Assembly: GCF_030817535.1 (NCBI RefSeq)
Contig: NZ_JAUSZL010000004.1
Location: forward strand, 1 to 64,000
Length of the DNA: 64,000 nucleotides
Direction: 5' to 3'
Source of the DNA: Streptomyces sp. V3I8
Lineage (GTDB): Bacteria > Actinomycetota > Actinomycetes > Streptomycetales > Streptomycetaceae
The notes under the pieces were generated by a model. The model was given only the letters and a program-made list of their open reading frames with translations. It searched no databases and was not told the DNA's origin. The position numbers and the translations under genes are program-made. Below, piece by piece: positions 1 to 8,596 of the stretch (its first letter is position 1; each line of letters opens with the position of its first letter).

Positions 1-220
1 GCGCGCGGTCTGCTCCGCAGACACGACGCGACGACGCTACGCGTCGTTACCATCGCTTCGCGATGGAGCATTGCGCTCCGCGCAATGCGGCGGAACTCCG
101 TTCCGCCTGCCCGGAATCGCTCCGCGATCCGGGACGGATCCGGCTACGCCGGATCCTCACCCTGTACAGGCCTGCTCCGCAGTCCGGTACAGGGTGCTGC
201 CACGCGCTCCGCACGCGGCC
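1..220. repeat. Left telomere: array of palindromes with GNA triloops
   Basis: At least seven stem-loops lie almost head to tail: 8-13/17-22, 31-37/41-47, 50-56/60-66, 68-76/80-88, 89-96/100-107, 111-120/124-132 (one bulge) and 136-144/148-156. A longer interrupted one follows at 160-167/187-194 and an imperfect one at about 200-218. Stems are 6-10 bp. Every loop is three bases, TCC, TAC or TTC on the plus strand, which is GGA, GTA or GAA (GNA) on the bottom strand. The bottom strand is the one that would form the 3' overhang at a left end. Streptomyces telomeres are known for such 3'-strand hairpins with sheared GNA loops. The sequence does not begin with the archetypal CCCGCGGAGCGGG block, so either a few bases are missing or it is another telomere class. 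Confidence 0.85.
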
Positions 221-505
221 AGAAAAGCGGCTGGCTACGGGAAGGGCGGAGTGGCGCAAACCGCGACGCCGACTGTCCCGTCGGAATCGATCGCTGCCGG
301 ACAGGATTCGGACGCTTCCGATCGAAGCGTGTGCGTCACTTTCAAAGCTAGCTTGCTTCTGGGATAATGGCTGAGTACCTCCCCCTCACGGTGGGGTGCA
401 CATAAGTCACAGTTGAGGGATTCTGGAATTTCGTCATTTTTAGTCCTGGATGAAATCTGGGATAGCTTCAGACCATCCCTGTTCATACCGAGAATGTGAG
501 GCATT
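221..505. other. Subtelomeric spacer before the terminal helicase
   Basis: No convincing coding frame is seen. The palindromes stop at about 220 and base composition becomes less GC-rich from about 340. A purine-rich stretch (TGAGG at about 496-500) lies 5-6 bases before the GTG start at 506 and may serve as ribosome binding site. A promoter for the helicase gene must lie here, but no clear -35/-10 pair could be assigned. Confidence 0.4.
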
Positions 506-3028
506 GTGGCTCAGATGGAATTGCGTCCGCATCAGGTTGAGGCGGTCGATAACGTCGTCCGTATTCTCGGTGTGCCGCCCAGTGGCCGTATGCCTCCGGA
601 GGGGTTGAGGACGCAGGTAATCGCCGCTACCGGCTCCGGGAAAACCCTGATCGCTGCGGAGTCCGCGCACCGGCTTTCGGCCCGTCGTGTGCTGGTCCTG
701 GTGCCGACGTTGGATCTGCTGACGCAGATGGCCGGCGCCTGGCGCAGGGCGGGCCGATCGGGGGCGATGGTCGGGGTGTGCTCGCTGCGGGCGGAGGAGA
801 GCCAGGGGCTGCCGTGCACGACGGATCCGGACGAGCTGGTGGCGTGGGTGTCGGGGGTGGAGACGGTCACGGTGTTCGCCACTTATGCGTCGGTCGGGCT
901 CGGCATCCTGCAGCGTGCGCACGCGGCCGGTCTGGGGGTGTGGAGCCTGATGGTCGTGGATGAGGCGCACAGGACCAGTGGGGACGGGTTGAAGCCGTGG
1001 GCTGCGGTGCACGATCAGGCGCAGCTGCCTGCCGAGCGGCGGCTGTATATGACGGCGACGGCGCGGGTGTGGGAGGCGGGGGGTGAGCGGCCGCGGTTGG
1101 TGGCGTCGATGGAGAGTGACTCTCCTGTTTTTGGTCCGGTGGCGTTTCGTTTGACGTTGTCGGAGGCGGTGGGTCGGGGCATCGTTGCCCCGTACCAGGT
1201 GCTGTGCCTGGATATCCGCGATCTGGACCTCTACGCGGCGCTGACGACCGAAGCTACCGGTTCGGACGCGGTGCGCGGGGCGCGGCTGGCGGCCGTGCAG
1301 GCCGGGCTGATGCACGCGGCGGTGAAGGAGCGGTTTCGGCGGGTGCTGTCGTTCCACAGCCGGGTGAGCGAGGCCGAGGCCATGGCGGCGTCGGTGCCGG
1401 CGGTCGCCGCCCGGCTTGCTGCCGAGGATCCCGAGAGCTACCCGCCCGCGGCCCAGGTCTGGGCGCAGTGGCTGTACGGGGAGCACGCTCCCGGACACCG
1501 TCGCGCCGTGCTCGATGAGTTCGCCTCCGACTTTCTTGGAGGGCCCGAATTCAAGGGCGGAAATGTGCGTGCTGAATTGCGTGTGCTTTCTTCGGTTCGT
1601 ATTCTCGGTGAGGGTGTTGATACCGCAGAATGCGACTCGGTGCTTTTTGCGGATGCGCGCGGTTCGATGGTGGATATTGTGCAGATGGTCGGGCGCGCTC
1701 TGCGGTTGAATCCGAATCATGGGAAACTCGCCACGCTGATCGTTCCCGTGTTTCTGGGACCGGATGAGGGTCCGGATGAATTGCTCACTTCGGCGGCTTA
1801 CGACAGCCTTAGTAAGATCTTGACTGCTCTGCGAGCTCACGATTCAGAGATGATCGACGCCCTCGCGGATCCGCGTGTGCGCAACAGCCGACCGGTCGCT
1901 GGCGGCGAGGACGGTCTGCTGGGGGTCGAGAGCGAGGACCAGGGGGGCGTCGACGGGGAGGCGGCGCGGGTGTCGGAGCGGGCGGCGGGGGTGCTGCGGT
2001 TCAGTGAGGAGCGCGATCCGGCTCTGCTGACGAGGTTCGTGCAGCTGCGTGTCATCGATCCCGAGGGCGCGTACTGGCGGCGCGGCATCCAGGTCGCCAC
2101 CCGGTGGCTGCGCGAGACCGGCAACACGGAGCTGCGGGTGCCGTACACCTACGTCACCCCGGAGGACTGGGGAGCAGCCGGCGCCCATCCACTGGGGGTA
2201 TGGGTGGCAGATGCACGAAAGTACTACGCGGCCGGGACGCTGGAGGCGAAGCGGGTGACCGAGCTGGAGGAGCTCGGCATGGTGTGGTCGGCCCACGCTT
2301 CCGCGTGGGACGCCGGCCTTGAGGTCGCCCGCTCGTACGCCGCGGTGCACGGACACTTCCTCCCGCCCACCGGTGCGGTGTGGGGCAGTGGGGCCGACGG
2401 TGTCGGGGGCGGGGCCGGGTCAATGGCCATCGGAGTGTGGGCCAAGAACCAGCGCGCAGCAGCCCGCAAGGCCGCGGAGAACGCCGCACGGCGCGCAGCC
2501 GGGGAAACGGGCGTCCCCTACGCCGGGGAGCTCTCAGAGGCCCGCCAGGAGGTTCTGGCAGAGGTCGATCCCGGGTGGTGCCCGGCGTGGGACGTCTCGT
2601 GGCAGCGGGCGTACCGGCTCGCTCTCGCCCACGCGAAGGCCGGCGGCGCCTTCCCGGCCGGGGCGGGCGAGCTGGTCGTGCAGGGCGAGGACCTCGGAGC
2701 GTGGATCACCGCGCAGCGGGCCGGATGGGACGGCCTGGTGGCCGCGCAGCAGTACCTGCTAGAGACGCTCGGCATCGAACCGCCCGAAGAGGGCGAAGTG
2801 CTCGTGCCGGTGCGCCGGTCGCAGGATGAACGGTGGAACACCAACCTCGCCGCAGCCCGCCAGTTCCACGCACGCGAAGGGCATCTGCGGCCGGGACGTA
2901 AGCATGTCGAGGTCGTAGACGGTGAGCCGATCAAGCTCGGAGCGTTCCTCGACAACAGCCGGCGCCGAGCCGCCAAACTCAGCCCCGGGCGGCGAGCAGC
3001 ACTCGATGAACTCGGCATGCGCTGGTAG
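506..3028 (+). CDS. ttrA: Telomere-proximal DEAH-type helicase with helicase-associated repeats (TtrA-like)
   Basis: An 840-residue superfamily 2 helicase. Visible motifs are a Q-like RPHQ near the start, Walker A AATGSGKT (residues 40-47), DEAH (152-155), a TATARV motif in the third helicase block and QMVGRALR in the C-terminal helicase domain. The last third carries three helicase-associated (HA) repeats, including GLEVARSYAAVHGH near residue 600 and NLAAARQFHAREGHL near 780. Helicase-like genes of this architecture (ttrA/tthelicase) are known as the outermost genes of Streptomyces linear replicons and have been tied to conjugal transfer, so position and sequence agree. The GTG start at 506 is the first in the frame after the telomere. 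A decayed second copy of its C-terminal part lies at 25385-26207. The middle of the gene (about 1550-1800) is less GC-rich than its flanks. Confidence 0.85.
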   Translation: MAQMELRPHQVEAVDNVVRILGVPPSGRMPPEGLRTQVIAATGSGKTLIAAESAHRLSARRVLVLVPTLDLLTQMAGAWRRAGRSGAMVGVCSLRAEESQGLPCTTDPDELVAWVSGVETVTVFATYASVGLGILQRAHAAGLGVWSLMVVDEAHRTSGDGLKPWAAVHDQAQLPAERRLYMTATARVWEAGGERPRLVASMESDSPVFGPVAFRLTLSEAVGRGIVAPYQVLCLDIRDLDLYAALTTEATGSDAVRGARLAAVQAGLMHAAVKERFRRVLSFHSRVSEAEAMAASVPAVAARLAAEDPESYPPAAQVWAQWLYGEHAPGHRRAVLDEFASDFLGGPEFKGGNVRAELRVLSSVRILGEGVDTAECDSVLFADARGSMVDIVQMVGRALRLNPNHGKLATLIVPVFLGPDEGPDELLTSAAYDSLSKILTALRAHDSEMIDALADPRVRNSRPVAGGEDGLLGVESEDQGGVDGEAARVSERAAGVLRFSEERDPALLTRFVQLRVIDPEGAYWRRGIQVATRWLRETGNTELRVPYTYVTPEDWGAAGAHPLGVWVADARKYYAAGTLEAKRVTELEELGMVWSAHASAWDAGLEVARSYAAVHGHFLPPTGAVWGSGADGVGGGAGSMAIGVWAKNQRAAARKAAENAARRAAGETGVPYAGELSEARQEVLAEVDPGWCPAWDVSWQRAYRLALAHAKAGGAFPAGAGELVVQGEDLGAWITAQRAGWDGLVAAQQYLLETLGIEPPEEGEVLVPVRRSQDERWNTNLAAARQFHAREGHLRPGRKHVEVVDGEPIKLGAFLDNSRRRAAKLSPGRRAALDELGMRW

Positions 3029-3097
3029 GTGGTTTGGTGCGGTTGAAGGCTGCCCGCACCCGCGATGCGGCGAGCGCGGGCAACTCTGCACGGTGAA

Positions 3098-3301
3098 GGA
3101 ACCATCCCCGCAGGCGAGGTGTTCGGCCGACTCGAGGTCGCCAGGACCATCCCCGCAGGCGCGGAGAGCAGCTAAGGCCGACGATCGCGTGCCGGGCCAT
3201 CGCGGGACCATCCTCGCGGGCCGCAGGCCGCGGGAAGCAGGACGGGCCAGGCACCGGTACGTCCGACTCGGTGGGACCATCCCCACGGGCGCGGGGAGCA
3301 G
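3098..3301. CRISPR. Decayed type I-E-like CRISPR repeats, no cas genes
   Basis: Four variants of a roughly 29-base repeat with the core GGACCATCCCCGCGGGCG occur, with the shared ACCAT at 3101, 3146, 3207 and 3276. Steps are 45, 61 and 69 bases. The 61-base step equals a 29-base repeat plus 32-base spacer, the usual type I-E geometry in Streptomyces. The third copy carries a palindromic insertion and all copies differ by several bases. No leader or cas gene is in the window, so this is read as a remnant. The last copy abuts an ISL3 element stump. Confidence 0.6.
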
Positions 3302-3546
3302 GCTTTCGGCTTCCACCTCGTCGATCCCGTCAAACACCAGCGAGTCCCAGAACGGTGCATCGGTCTGCATGACCAGCACCATCACCGTCTACAACCGACC
3401 GCAGCAGCGACCGGCGCACACCTGAGGGAGCGTCAATTGTGCTCGTTGGATGACAAGGCGTACGCGGTCTCACATGAACCGCTTCCTCACAATCGAACAT
3501 CGAGGTGACGCTCCGCGACTGCTCCCCAAGATCTGTGCCAGAAACC
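3302..3546 (-). mobile_element. ISL3-family element stump (right end and 5' end of transposase)
   Basis: On the minus strand from 3385 the frame reads MQTDAPFWDSLVFDGIDEVE, nearly identical to the start of the transposase in the element at 21966-24364. The outer side (3505-3546) matches the terminal inverted repeat of that element, including CTCCCCAAGATCTGTGCCAG. Everything after about 30 codons of the transposase is missing; the break lies at the last CRISPR-like repeat. It is therefore a one-ended remnant of a close relative of the downstream element. Confidence 0.8.
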
Positions 3547-3582
3547 GAATTTGTACGCGGTTCGGGCCTGCTGCCCGCTGTA

Positions 3583-3602
3583 CGAGCCCGGCTTCCGGCT
3601 CG
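3583..3602. terminator. Short GC hairpin downstream of the 3616 gene
   Basis: CGAGCC (3583-3588) pairs with GGCTCG (3597-3602), extended by GG/CC with one bulged C, around a three-base loop. It sits just past the stop of the minus-strand gene that ends at 3616, the expected place for a factor-independent terminator. There is no T tract, as is common in Streptomyces. Confidence 0.4.
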
Positions 3603-3615
3603 GGCCCGCGGTCTG

Positions 3616-4080
3616 TCAGCCGTGGGTGAGGTCTTGGCGCATACTGTCGCGCAGCGCCGGGAAGACCGCGTACCACTGGTCGCGACGCTGCTGGTAGGCG
3701 CCCTCCGCGAAAATTGTGCCGCGTTCTATGGCGTCGCGGAAGTCACGGAGTTCATGGAAGGCGGCGGTCGAGGCGCGCGTGACCGATTCCGGTGCGGTGA
3801 GGCCGAGTTGGTAGCGCAGTTCGTAGCAGCCGCTGGAGCGGAAGGTCTCCTTGGCCATCCGGGCCCTTTCCTGCTCCGGCATGTCGTGGCACCAGGCGGT
3901 GTCGCGTAGCACGTTGTCAGTGCGGGACAGAGCGGAGAGGTATTCGGCGTACAACTGGCGTTTTACCTCCTGGTGCCTGGTTTGCTCCTCTCGCTGCCAC
4001 CGCGCGTGGTCCGCGACGAGGTTCGACAGGACGGCGATCACCGCGCCAAGGGTGGTGGTGACGATGAGTGTCCAGCTCAT
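3616..4080 (-). CDS. Small single-pass membrane protein, unknown function
   Basis: A 154-residue product from the ATG at 4080; longer in-frame starts upstream would add a low-complexity leader overlapping the region before the hydrolase gene. Residues 2-24 (MSWTLIVTTTLGAVIAVLSN) form a hydrophobic segment. A charged, probably helical stretch follows (HARWQREEQTRHQEVKRQ), then a soluble domain with CYELRYQLGL and FHELRDFRDAIERG. This layout is typical of actinobacterial proteins of unknown function with one N-terminal anchor and a cytoplasmic helical domain. It is divergent from the hydrolase gene at 4191, with about 110 bases between them. Confidence 0.7.
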   Translation of the reverse strand: MSWTLIVTTTLGAVIAVLSNLVADHARWQREEQTRHQEVKRQLYAEYLSALSRTDNVLRDTAWCHDMPEQERARMAKETFRSSGCYELRYQLGLTAPESVTRASTAAFHELRDFRDAIERGTIFAEGAYQQRRDQWYAVFPALRDSMRQDLTHG

Positions 4081-4190
4081 GGCGGAACCAACTCCATTCG
4101 CGACAGGGGGCGTTGCGCGCGTTCGAGTGAGGACGCCGGGCCGGGTGACCGCCGGTCGTACCATGGAGTTGGACTCGGCCGGGGCGGGGC

Positions 4191-4964
4191 GTGCGGATGG
4201 GCTTCTTGGCCTACAACGGTGGATCGATCCACTACGAGAGCGTTGGCTCGGGCACTCCCGTGGTACTGATCCACGGGTTCACGTTCGATCACCGCATGTG
4301 GCGTCACCAAGTGCGGTCACTCCGCGAGGACTTCAGGGTCGTTACCTACGACTGCCGGGGGTTCGGCCGCTCGTCGACACCGGTCGGCCCGTACAGCCAC
4401 CACGACGACCTGCGTCACCTGCTCCGCCATCTCGGGATCGCCCGCCCCCATGTGGTCGGCCTGTCGATGGGCGGCCGGATCGCACTGAACCACGCGCTGG
4501 CCCGACCGGACGCGCCGCGATCGCTGGTGCTGATCGGCACCGACGTCGGCGGATTCCCGTTCGGCTTCGACTGGGACGCGGGCCTGGCCGGGGTGAGTAC
4601 GGCCGCCGCAAAGGCCATGTGGCTCCGGCACGGGCTGTTCGACCCGGTCCGCGCCCGTCCGGAGGCGTGGCGGCTGGTACAGGCGATGGTCGACGGCTAC
4701 TCCGGGTGGCACTGGCGTAACGGAGACATGCGTGTACCTGCGGACACCGGTGCCCTCGCGCGCCTGGCGGAGATCCGTACGCCGGTCGACGTCGCCGTCG
4801 GCGCTCTGGATCTTGCGGACTTCCACGAGATCGCCGGCGTCCTGGCGGCGCGGATCCCGCACGCCCGGCACACCGTGCTGCCGGGCGTGGGGCACCTGGC
4901 CCCCCTGGAGGACCCGCCAGCGGTGAACGCGCTGCTGCGGCGCGCGTTCACCAGCTGCTCCTGA
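4191..4964 (+). CDS. Alpha/beta hydrolase
   Basis: A 257-residue alpha/beta-hydrolase-fold protein. It has the HGF oxyanion-hole motif (28-30), the nucleophile elbow GLSMGG (90-95, Ser92), a probable acid Asp207 in VGALDLAD and the catalytic His235 in GVGHLAPLE. This order and spacing fit small esterases, lactonases (3-oxoadipate enol-lactonase-like) and haloperoxidase-like enzymes; the substrate cannot be read from sequence. Start is GTG 4191; ATG 4197 is an alternative two codons in. Its 3' end overlaps by 17 bases the 3' end of the convergent gene that stops at 4948. Confidence 0.85.
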   Translation: MRMGFLAYNGGSIHYESVGSGTPVVLIHGFTFDHRMWRHQVRSLREDFRVVTYDCRGFGRSSTPVGPYSHHDDLRHLLRHLGIARPHVVGLSMGGRIALNHALARPDAPRSLVLIGTDVGGFPFGFDWDAGLAGVSTAAAKAMWLRHGLFDPVRARPEAWRLVQAMVDGYSGWHWRNGDMRVPADTGALARLAEIRTPVDVAVGALDLADFHEIAGVLAARIPHARHTVLPGVGHLAPLEDPPAVNALLRRAFTSCS

Positions 4965-6780
4965 CGTATGGCGCGGCAGCGAACACCTTCCACTCGTCGT
5001 CCTCGTACCACCGGCGGTCGAACGCGGTGATCACCGGATACGGGGCCGCGGGGTCCCGGGCTGCGCCGGTGGCGATCGCCCGCCAGAAGGCGTCTATCAG
5101 GGCGCTGTAGCGGACCGCCAGCCACAGGTCGGCGCGGACAAACGGTTCATCACTCATCCGGACCACGCGCAGGTCGTGGCTGCCGCGGTAGCCGTTGTCC
5201 CCCACTGCCAGGGGCTTCTGCCACAGTTGCGCCGCGGGGGCCCGCAGTGAGTGGCGGACGCCGGCCGCGACATGGCCGCCGTGCCAGAGGTCGGCCGATT
5301 CCGCCAGGTCGGGAAGGGTAGGCGGGAAGAAGTAGTGGCGCTGGGAGGGCACGTCGGCGCGGTCGAAATTGCCCGGTACGAAGTGCCAGCGGTTGTACTG
5401 CATGCGCTGGGCCACTCGCCACAGCAGCCGGCGCAGATCCGCATCCGGTATCGCGTGCAGCCGTTCGGGGTGGGGCAGCACGCAGCAGAAGAAGTCCGGC
5501 TTGCGCAGGGCGAGCGGCCCTGCCGTGTGGTCGGCCATTGCTCCGCCCAGCCGCCGCAGGTCCCGTATGGCGCTGGTCATCCCGTAGTCGGCGTTCAGGT
5601 CGCGGACGGCGCTGTGCACGAGGGTGGCCAGCAGCTCCTCCAGCAGCCGGACGCGCCCTCCGGGCGGGCCGGCCAGGACAGTGCCGACCATTCGCGTGAC
5701 CAGTTCTGGTCCCGGTAGCGGCCCGCCGTGCGGGGCAGGGCTGGCCATGTCCGTCAGGCGTTCAGCGAGCGCGGCGAGTGTCGGCGGCGGCGTGTCGTGG
5801 CGGCGCTCTCGGCGGGGCAGCGCGACGACCACCTCCCGCTTGGCGAAGGTCGCGCCGATGATGCGGCGAAAGCGTATCCAGTCGGAGGCGTCGACTTCTG
5901 CGGCGAGGTCGCCGACCTCCTTCGCCAGCGGCAGGAAGGGGCGTGCGGGCAGGTCGGCAGGGATCTCCCGGCCCAGGGCGTGGGCGTATCCGCACCAGGT
6001 GGACACCAGCCAGGCTCGCAGTGCGGTTGCGCTGAGCCGGCGGCCGTTGAACTCCTCGAACCGGATCGAGCGGCCGGTGGCGAACAGCACGTGGACGGCC
6101 ATGACGAACAGTCGTTCCTCGGGACTCCAGCACGACAGGGGCCTGTCGGCGAGGTCATCCAACGGACGGTCGCGGTGCAGGGTGCTGGTGCCAGCGTCGG
6201 AGCGGGAGAAGACCTGCCGCCCGATATGGACCAGCACGGTTTCGACGTGGTCGGTCCAGTCGGCGGCCTGGCGTACCCGGGCTGGGAGGCTGCCCGCTGC
6301 TTCCCAGTGGTGCAGGGCAGTGTCCAGTTGCGCCTGCTGATGGCCTTCCGCGATGCGCCAGGCGAGGTAGGTCTCCTCCGCGCGCTCCCATACGGGCGCG
6401 GGCAGCGGCAGCCGGGCGATCACGTCGCCGGTGTCCGGGGACGCCTTCTCGGGAAGGTCGAGCAGCGACAGCCTGCCTTGCGGCGAGTAGGCGACGAGCA
6501 GTTCACGCCGGCGCGAGGCGTCGGAGCGGGCGCCCTCGTTCGGGGCCGGTGGGCGCAGCCGCAGGGCCTCGTCGCCGATGATCTGCTCCAAGACGGAGCG
6601 TTCCATGACGGTGAGGCTCTCAACGGCGTCGCCGTAGGGCACCCGCCCGCCCAGCGTGAGCAGCCCGAGCAGCGTTACATAGGCCGGCCGGTCGGCGAGC
6701 ACTCCCAGCCGCGCGCGGGCGAAGAGGTCGCGGGCTGACGTGCCGGGGCAGGCTGCCGCGTGAAAGGAGTCAGTGCACAC
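4948..6780 (-). CDS. Large protein of unknown function, last gene of the KamA/ATP-grasp operon
   Basis: About 610 residues from the GTG at 6780, which overlaps the 3' end of the SET gene by 11 bases and is preceded by GGGGAGG at good spacing; upstream in-frame starts would lie inside the SET gene. No signal peptide or membrane segment is evident. The N-terminal part is acidic and helical. The C-terminal third is rich in aromatic residues (RMQYNRWHFVPGNF, RHYFFPPTLPDLAESADLWHGGHV, FDRRWYEDDEWKVF). I do not recognise the family. Translational coupling with the upstream genes implies a role in the same pathway. Confidence 0.75.
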   Translation of the reverse strand: MCTDSFHAAACPGTSARDLFARARLGVLADRPAYVTLLGLLTLGGRVPYGDAVESLTVMERSVLEQIIGDEALRLRPPAPNEGARSDASRRRELLVAYSPQGRLSLLDLPEKASPDTGDVIARLPLPAPVWERAEETYLAWRIAEGHQQAQLDTALHHWEAAGSLPARVRQAADWTDHVETVLVHIGRQVFSRSDAGTSTLHRDRPLDDLADRPLSCWSPEERLFVMAVHVLFATGRSIRFEEFNGRRLSATALRAWLVSTWCGYAHALGREIPADLPARPFLPLAKEVGDLAAEVDASDWIRFRRIIGATFAKREVVVALPRRERRHDTPPPTLAALAERLTDMASPAPHGGPLPGPELVTRMVGTVLAGPPGGRVRLLEELLATLVHSAVRDLNADYGMTSAIRDLRRLGGAMADHTAGPLALRKPDFFCCVLPHPERLHAIPDADLRRLLWRVAQRMQYNRWHFVPGNFDRADVPSQRHYFFPPTLPDLAESADLWHGGHVAAGVRHSLRAPAAQLWQKPLAVGDNGYRGSHDLRVVRMSDEPFVRADLWLAVRYSALIDAFWRAIATGAARDPAAPYPVITAFDRRWYEDDEWKVFAAAPYVRSSW

Positions 6781-7333
6781 GTATCCTCCCCATCGTCCGC
6801 GGCCGGCCGTTGACGTCGCCCGCCCGTACCGTCGTCTCCTGCGGGACCAGTGCAGCCGCCTCCAGGGCTGGCCGTATCCGGGCACTCCAGGTCCGGCTCA
6901 GTTCAGCCGAGGGTGCTTTGGCGCCGGCCTCCACCGTGCCGACGCAGCAGTCGGCGGCGCAGCGGCATGGGAAGTTCCACGCGCCGTCGTACCGGAATGT
7001 GCGGTAGTCGCAGGTCACTTCCTCGCCGCATCGGATGTCCCGCACGGCGATACCCACAGCGAGGCCCAGGTCGAGCACCGAGGCCTCGCAGGAGTGGTTG
7101 AGCAGGTACGCGCCGCGGCAGGGCGCGATGAGGCTGCCGTCGGCCCGCCGGTAGCCGTACTCTGCGAGCCAGTCGGTCACGGGGGCCGGTGTCTCCCGCT
7201 GCCGGCCGAAGGGGACGACCGGGCACTTGGGGCAGGGCCACCACAGGGCGGTGCCCTTGGGGATGTCACGTAGCGCGAAGACGCCGGCGCCGTCGATCGT
7301 GCTGAAACCGGGGTGCAGGGCAGAGTGCAGCAC
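6770..7333 (-). CDS. SET-domain protein (putative protein-lysine methyltransferase)
   Basis: A 187-residue protein with hallmark SET motifs: GVFALRDIPKG near the start, NHSC (79-82) and GEEVTCDY (103-110). These form the pseudoknot that binds S-adenosylmethionine and the target lysine in this family. A post-SET-like cysteine cluster follows (CRCAADCC, 123-130), likely a zinc site. Start is GTG 7333, directly after the TAA of the ATP-grasp gene, so the two are almost certainly co-translated. Bacterial SET proteins are uncommon; in a metabolic operon the target could be a pathway carrier protein, a ribosomal or translation protein, or a peptide lysine. Substrate is inference only. Confidence 0.85.
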   Translation of the reverse strand: MLHSALHPGFSTIDGAGVFALRDIPKGTALWWPCPKCPVVPFGRQRETPAPVTDWLAEYGYRRADGSLIAPCRGAYLLNHSCEASVLDLGLAVGIAVRDIRCGEEVTCDYRTFRYDGAWNFPCRCAADCCVGTVEAGAKAPSAELSRTWSARIRPALEAAALVPQETTVRAGDVNGRPRTMGRIRVH

Positions 7334-8596
7334 TTAGACCAACTCCAGCAGTCCGGCGAGCTCCCGCTCGGCATCGGCGACGGACCGAGCATCGGTGCCC
7401 AGGACGAAGTAGCGCCACTTGCCGTCCGTCCGGAGGGTGTCCACCGGGAGCACGACCCTGGCGTCGGCGGCCGGGTCGGCGAGGCCGGTCCGTTCGAGGG
7501 CGGCGACCGCGGCGGCGAAGTCCAGGCGCCGGATGCCGTGGCGGACGTCTGCGCGCCAGTGCGCCGGGCGGTGGCCCGGTGCGGGCGATGGCCGCAGGCG
7601 GCGGGCGAGTTCTTCGAGGTAGGTTCCCCCGGTCCTGCGGACGTTGGCCTCGGTGACGACGTAACCGCCGTCGAAGACACCGCAGTCAACGTCGAAGATG
7701 CCGCGGTAGCCGCGGGCGTGCAGCCACCTGCCGATCCGCCGGGTGGCCTCGGTCAACGTGCCCAGCAGCGGGCCGGAGGCGGCCGGTGTGCTCATGCCTT
7801 TCCAGGCGTTGTCCACGCTGCGCTGCTCGCAGCTGTAGAACTCGGCGACCCCGTGTTCCCCCACGCTCATCTCCACGCTGGGCATGCTGGTGAAGGGCAG
7901 GAACTCCTCGTACGTCCAGCCGCAGCGCGGTGCCCCGTGGGCCGCGACCTGCCGCTGTACCTGTTGCTCTGGTGTCCCGTCCCTGTCGGCGCGCACGATG
8001 AAGGTGCCGTGTCCGTTGGACGAGCGGTCGACCTTGACGATCGCGGCCCGGTGGCCGACGAGGAAGTCTGTGAGGGCGGCCACCAGTGCTCGCGGGCCGT
8101 CTGCGTGACCGCCGTCGGCGACGGGCAGGCCGAGGCCTGCTGCGATCTGCCGGAAGCCGTGCTTGGTGTTGGCGCGGCGCACGGCCGCCAGTGTCACGTC
8201 GTTGGGGACGGTGTCATACGGCTCCAGGCGCATGCCGGTGGCGCGGGCGAAGCGGGTCGTCCGCGCGTCCGCGACGAAGGGCGCAAGGACCGGGGAGGCG
8301 GTGACCCGGGCGGTCGCCCCGAGTTCCGCGACGACGTCGAGGGCGTGGACGCCGCGGATCGTGTCCGGGGCGACGACGTCCACCTGGCCGACGTCGAGGC
8401 CGAGGGTGCGGGCGACGTAGTCGCGGAAGTGCGGTGCGCAGGGCGCCAGGGCCACGACGCAGTCGCCAGGGGACGCCAGCCACAGTTTGCGCGGCGTGAC
8501 GGCAGCCATCGCCCGTGCATAGGCGGGTGGCGCCGCGTCGATCATGACGTCGTTGACGACGTTGGCGAGAAGGGTCCGGCCGGGCGACGGCGTCAT
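7334..8596 (-). CDS. ATP-grasp ligase of the PGM1-related type
   Basis: A 420-residue protein from the ATG at 8596, which overlaps the methyltransferase stop by four bases. It has an N-terminal pre-ATP-grasp-like region (ANVVNDVM, LASPGDCVVAL), the ATP-binding lysine block AAIVKVDRSSNGHGTF, a YEEFLPF glutamate block and the metal/ATP site EANVRRTGGTY. The last motif and the layout resemble PGM1, the peptide ligase of pheganomycin biosynthesis. Such enzymes activate a carboxylate as acyl-phosphate and join it to an amine. With an aminomutase upstream, a beta-amino acid such as beta-lysine is a plausible partner, but that is inference. Confidence 0.85.
   Translation of the reverse strand: MTPSPGRTLLANVVNDVMIDAAPPAYARAMAAVTPRKLWLASPGDCVVALAPCAPHFRDYVARTLGLDVGQVDVVAPDTIRGVHALDVVAELGATARVTASPVLAPFVADARTTRFARATGMRLEPYDTVPNDVTLAAVRRANTKHGFRQIAAGLGLPVADGGHADGPRALVAALTDFLVGHRAAIVKVDRSSNGHGTFIVRADRDGTPEQQVQRQVAAHGAPRCGWTYEEFLPFTSMPSVEMSVGEHGVAEFYSCEQRSVDNAWKGMSTPAASGPLLGTLTEATRRIGRWLHARGYRGIFDVDCGVFDGGYVVTEANVRRTGGTYLEELARRLRPSPAPGHRPAHWRADVRHGIRRLDFAAAVAALERTGLADPAADARVVLPVDTLRTDGKWRYFVLGTDARSVADAERELAGLLELV

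Noticed and set aside
440..1840. 466-residue minus-strand open frame opposite the helicase gene
   Set aside because: Arg/Pro/His-rich composition typical of the antisense frame of a high-GC gene; the helicase on the other strand has clear motifs.
3098..3301. Working CRISPR array
   Set aside because: Repeats are divergent, spacing is irregular and there is no leader or cas gene; called a remnant instead.
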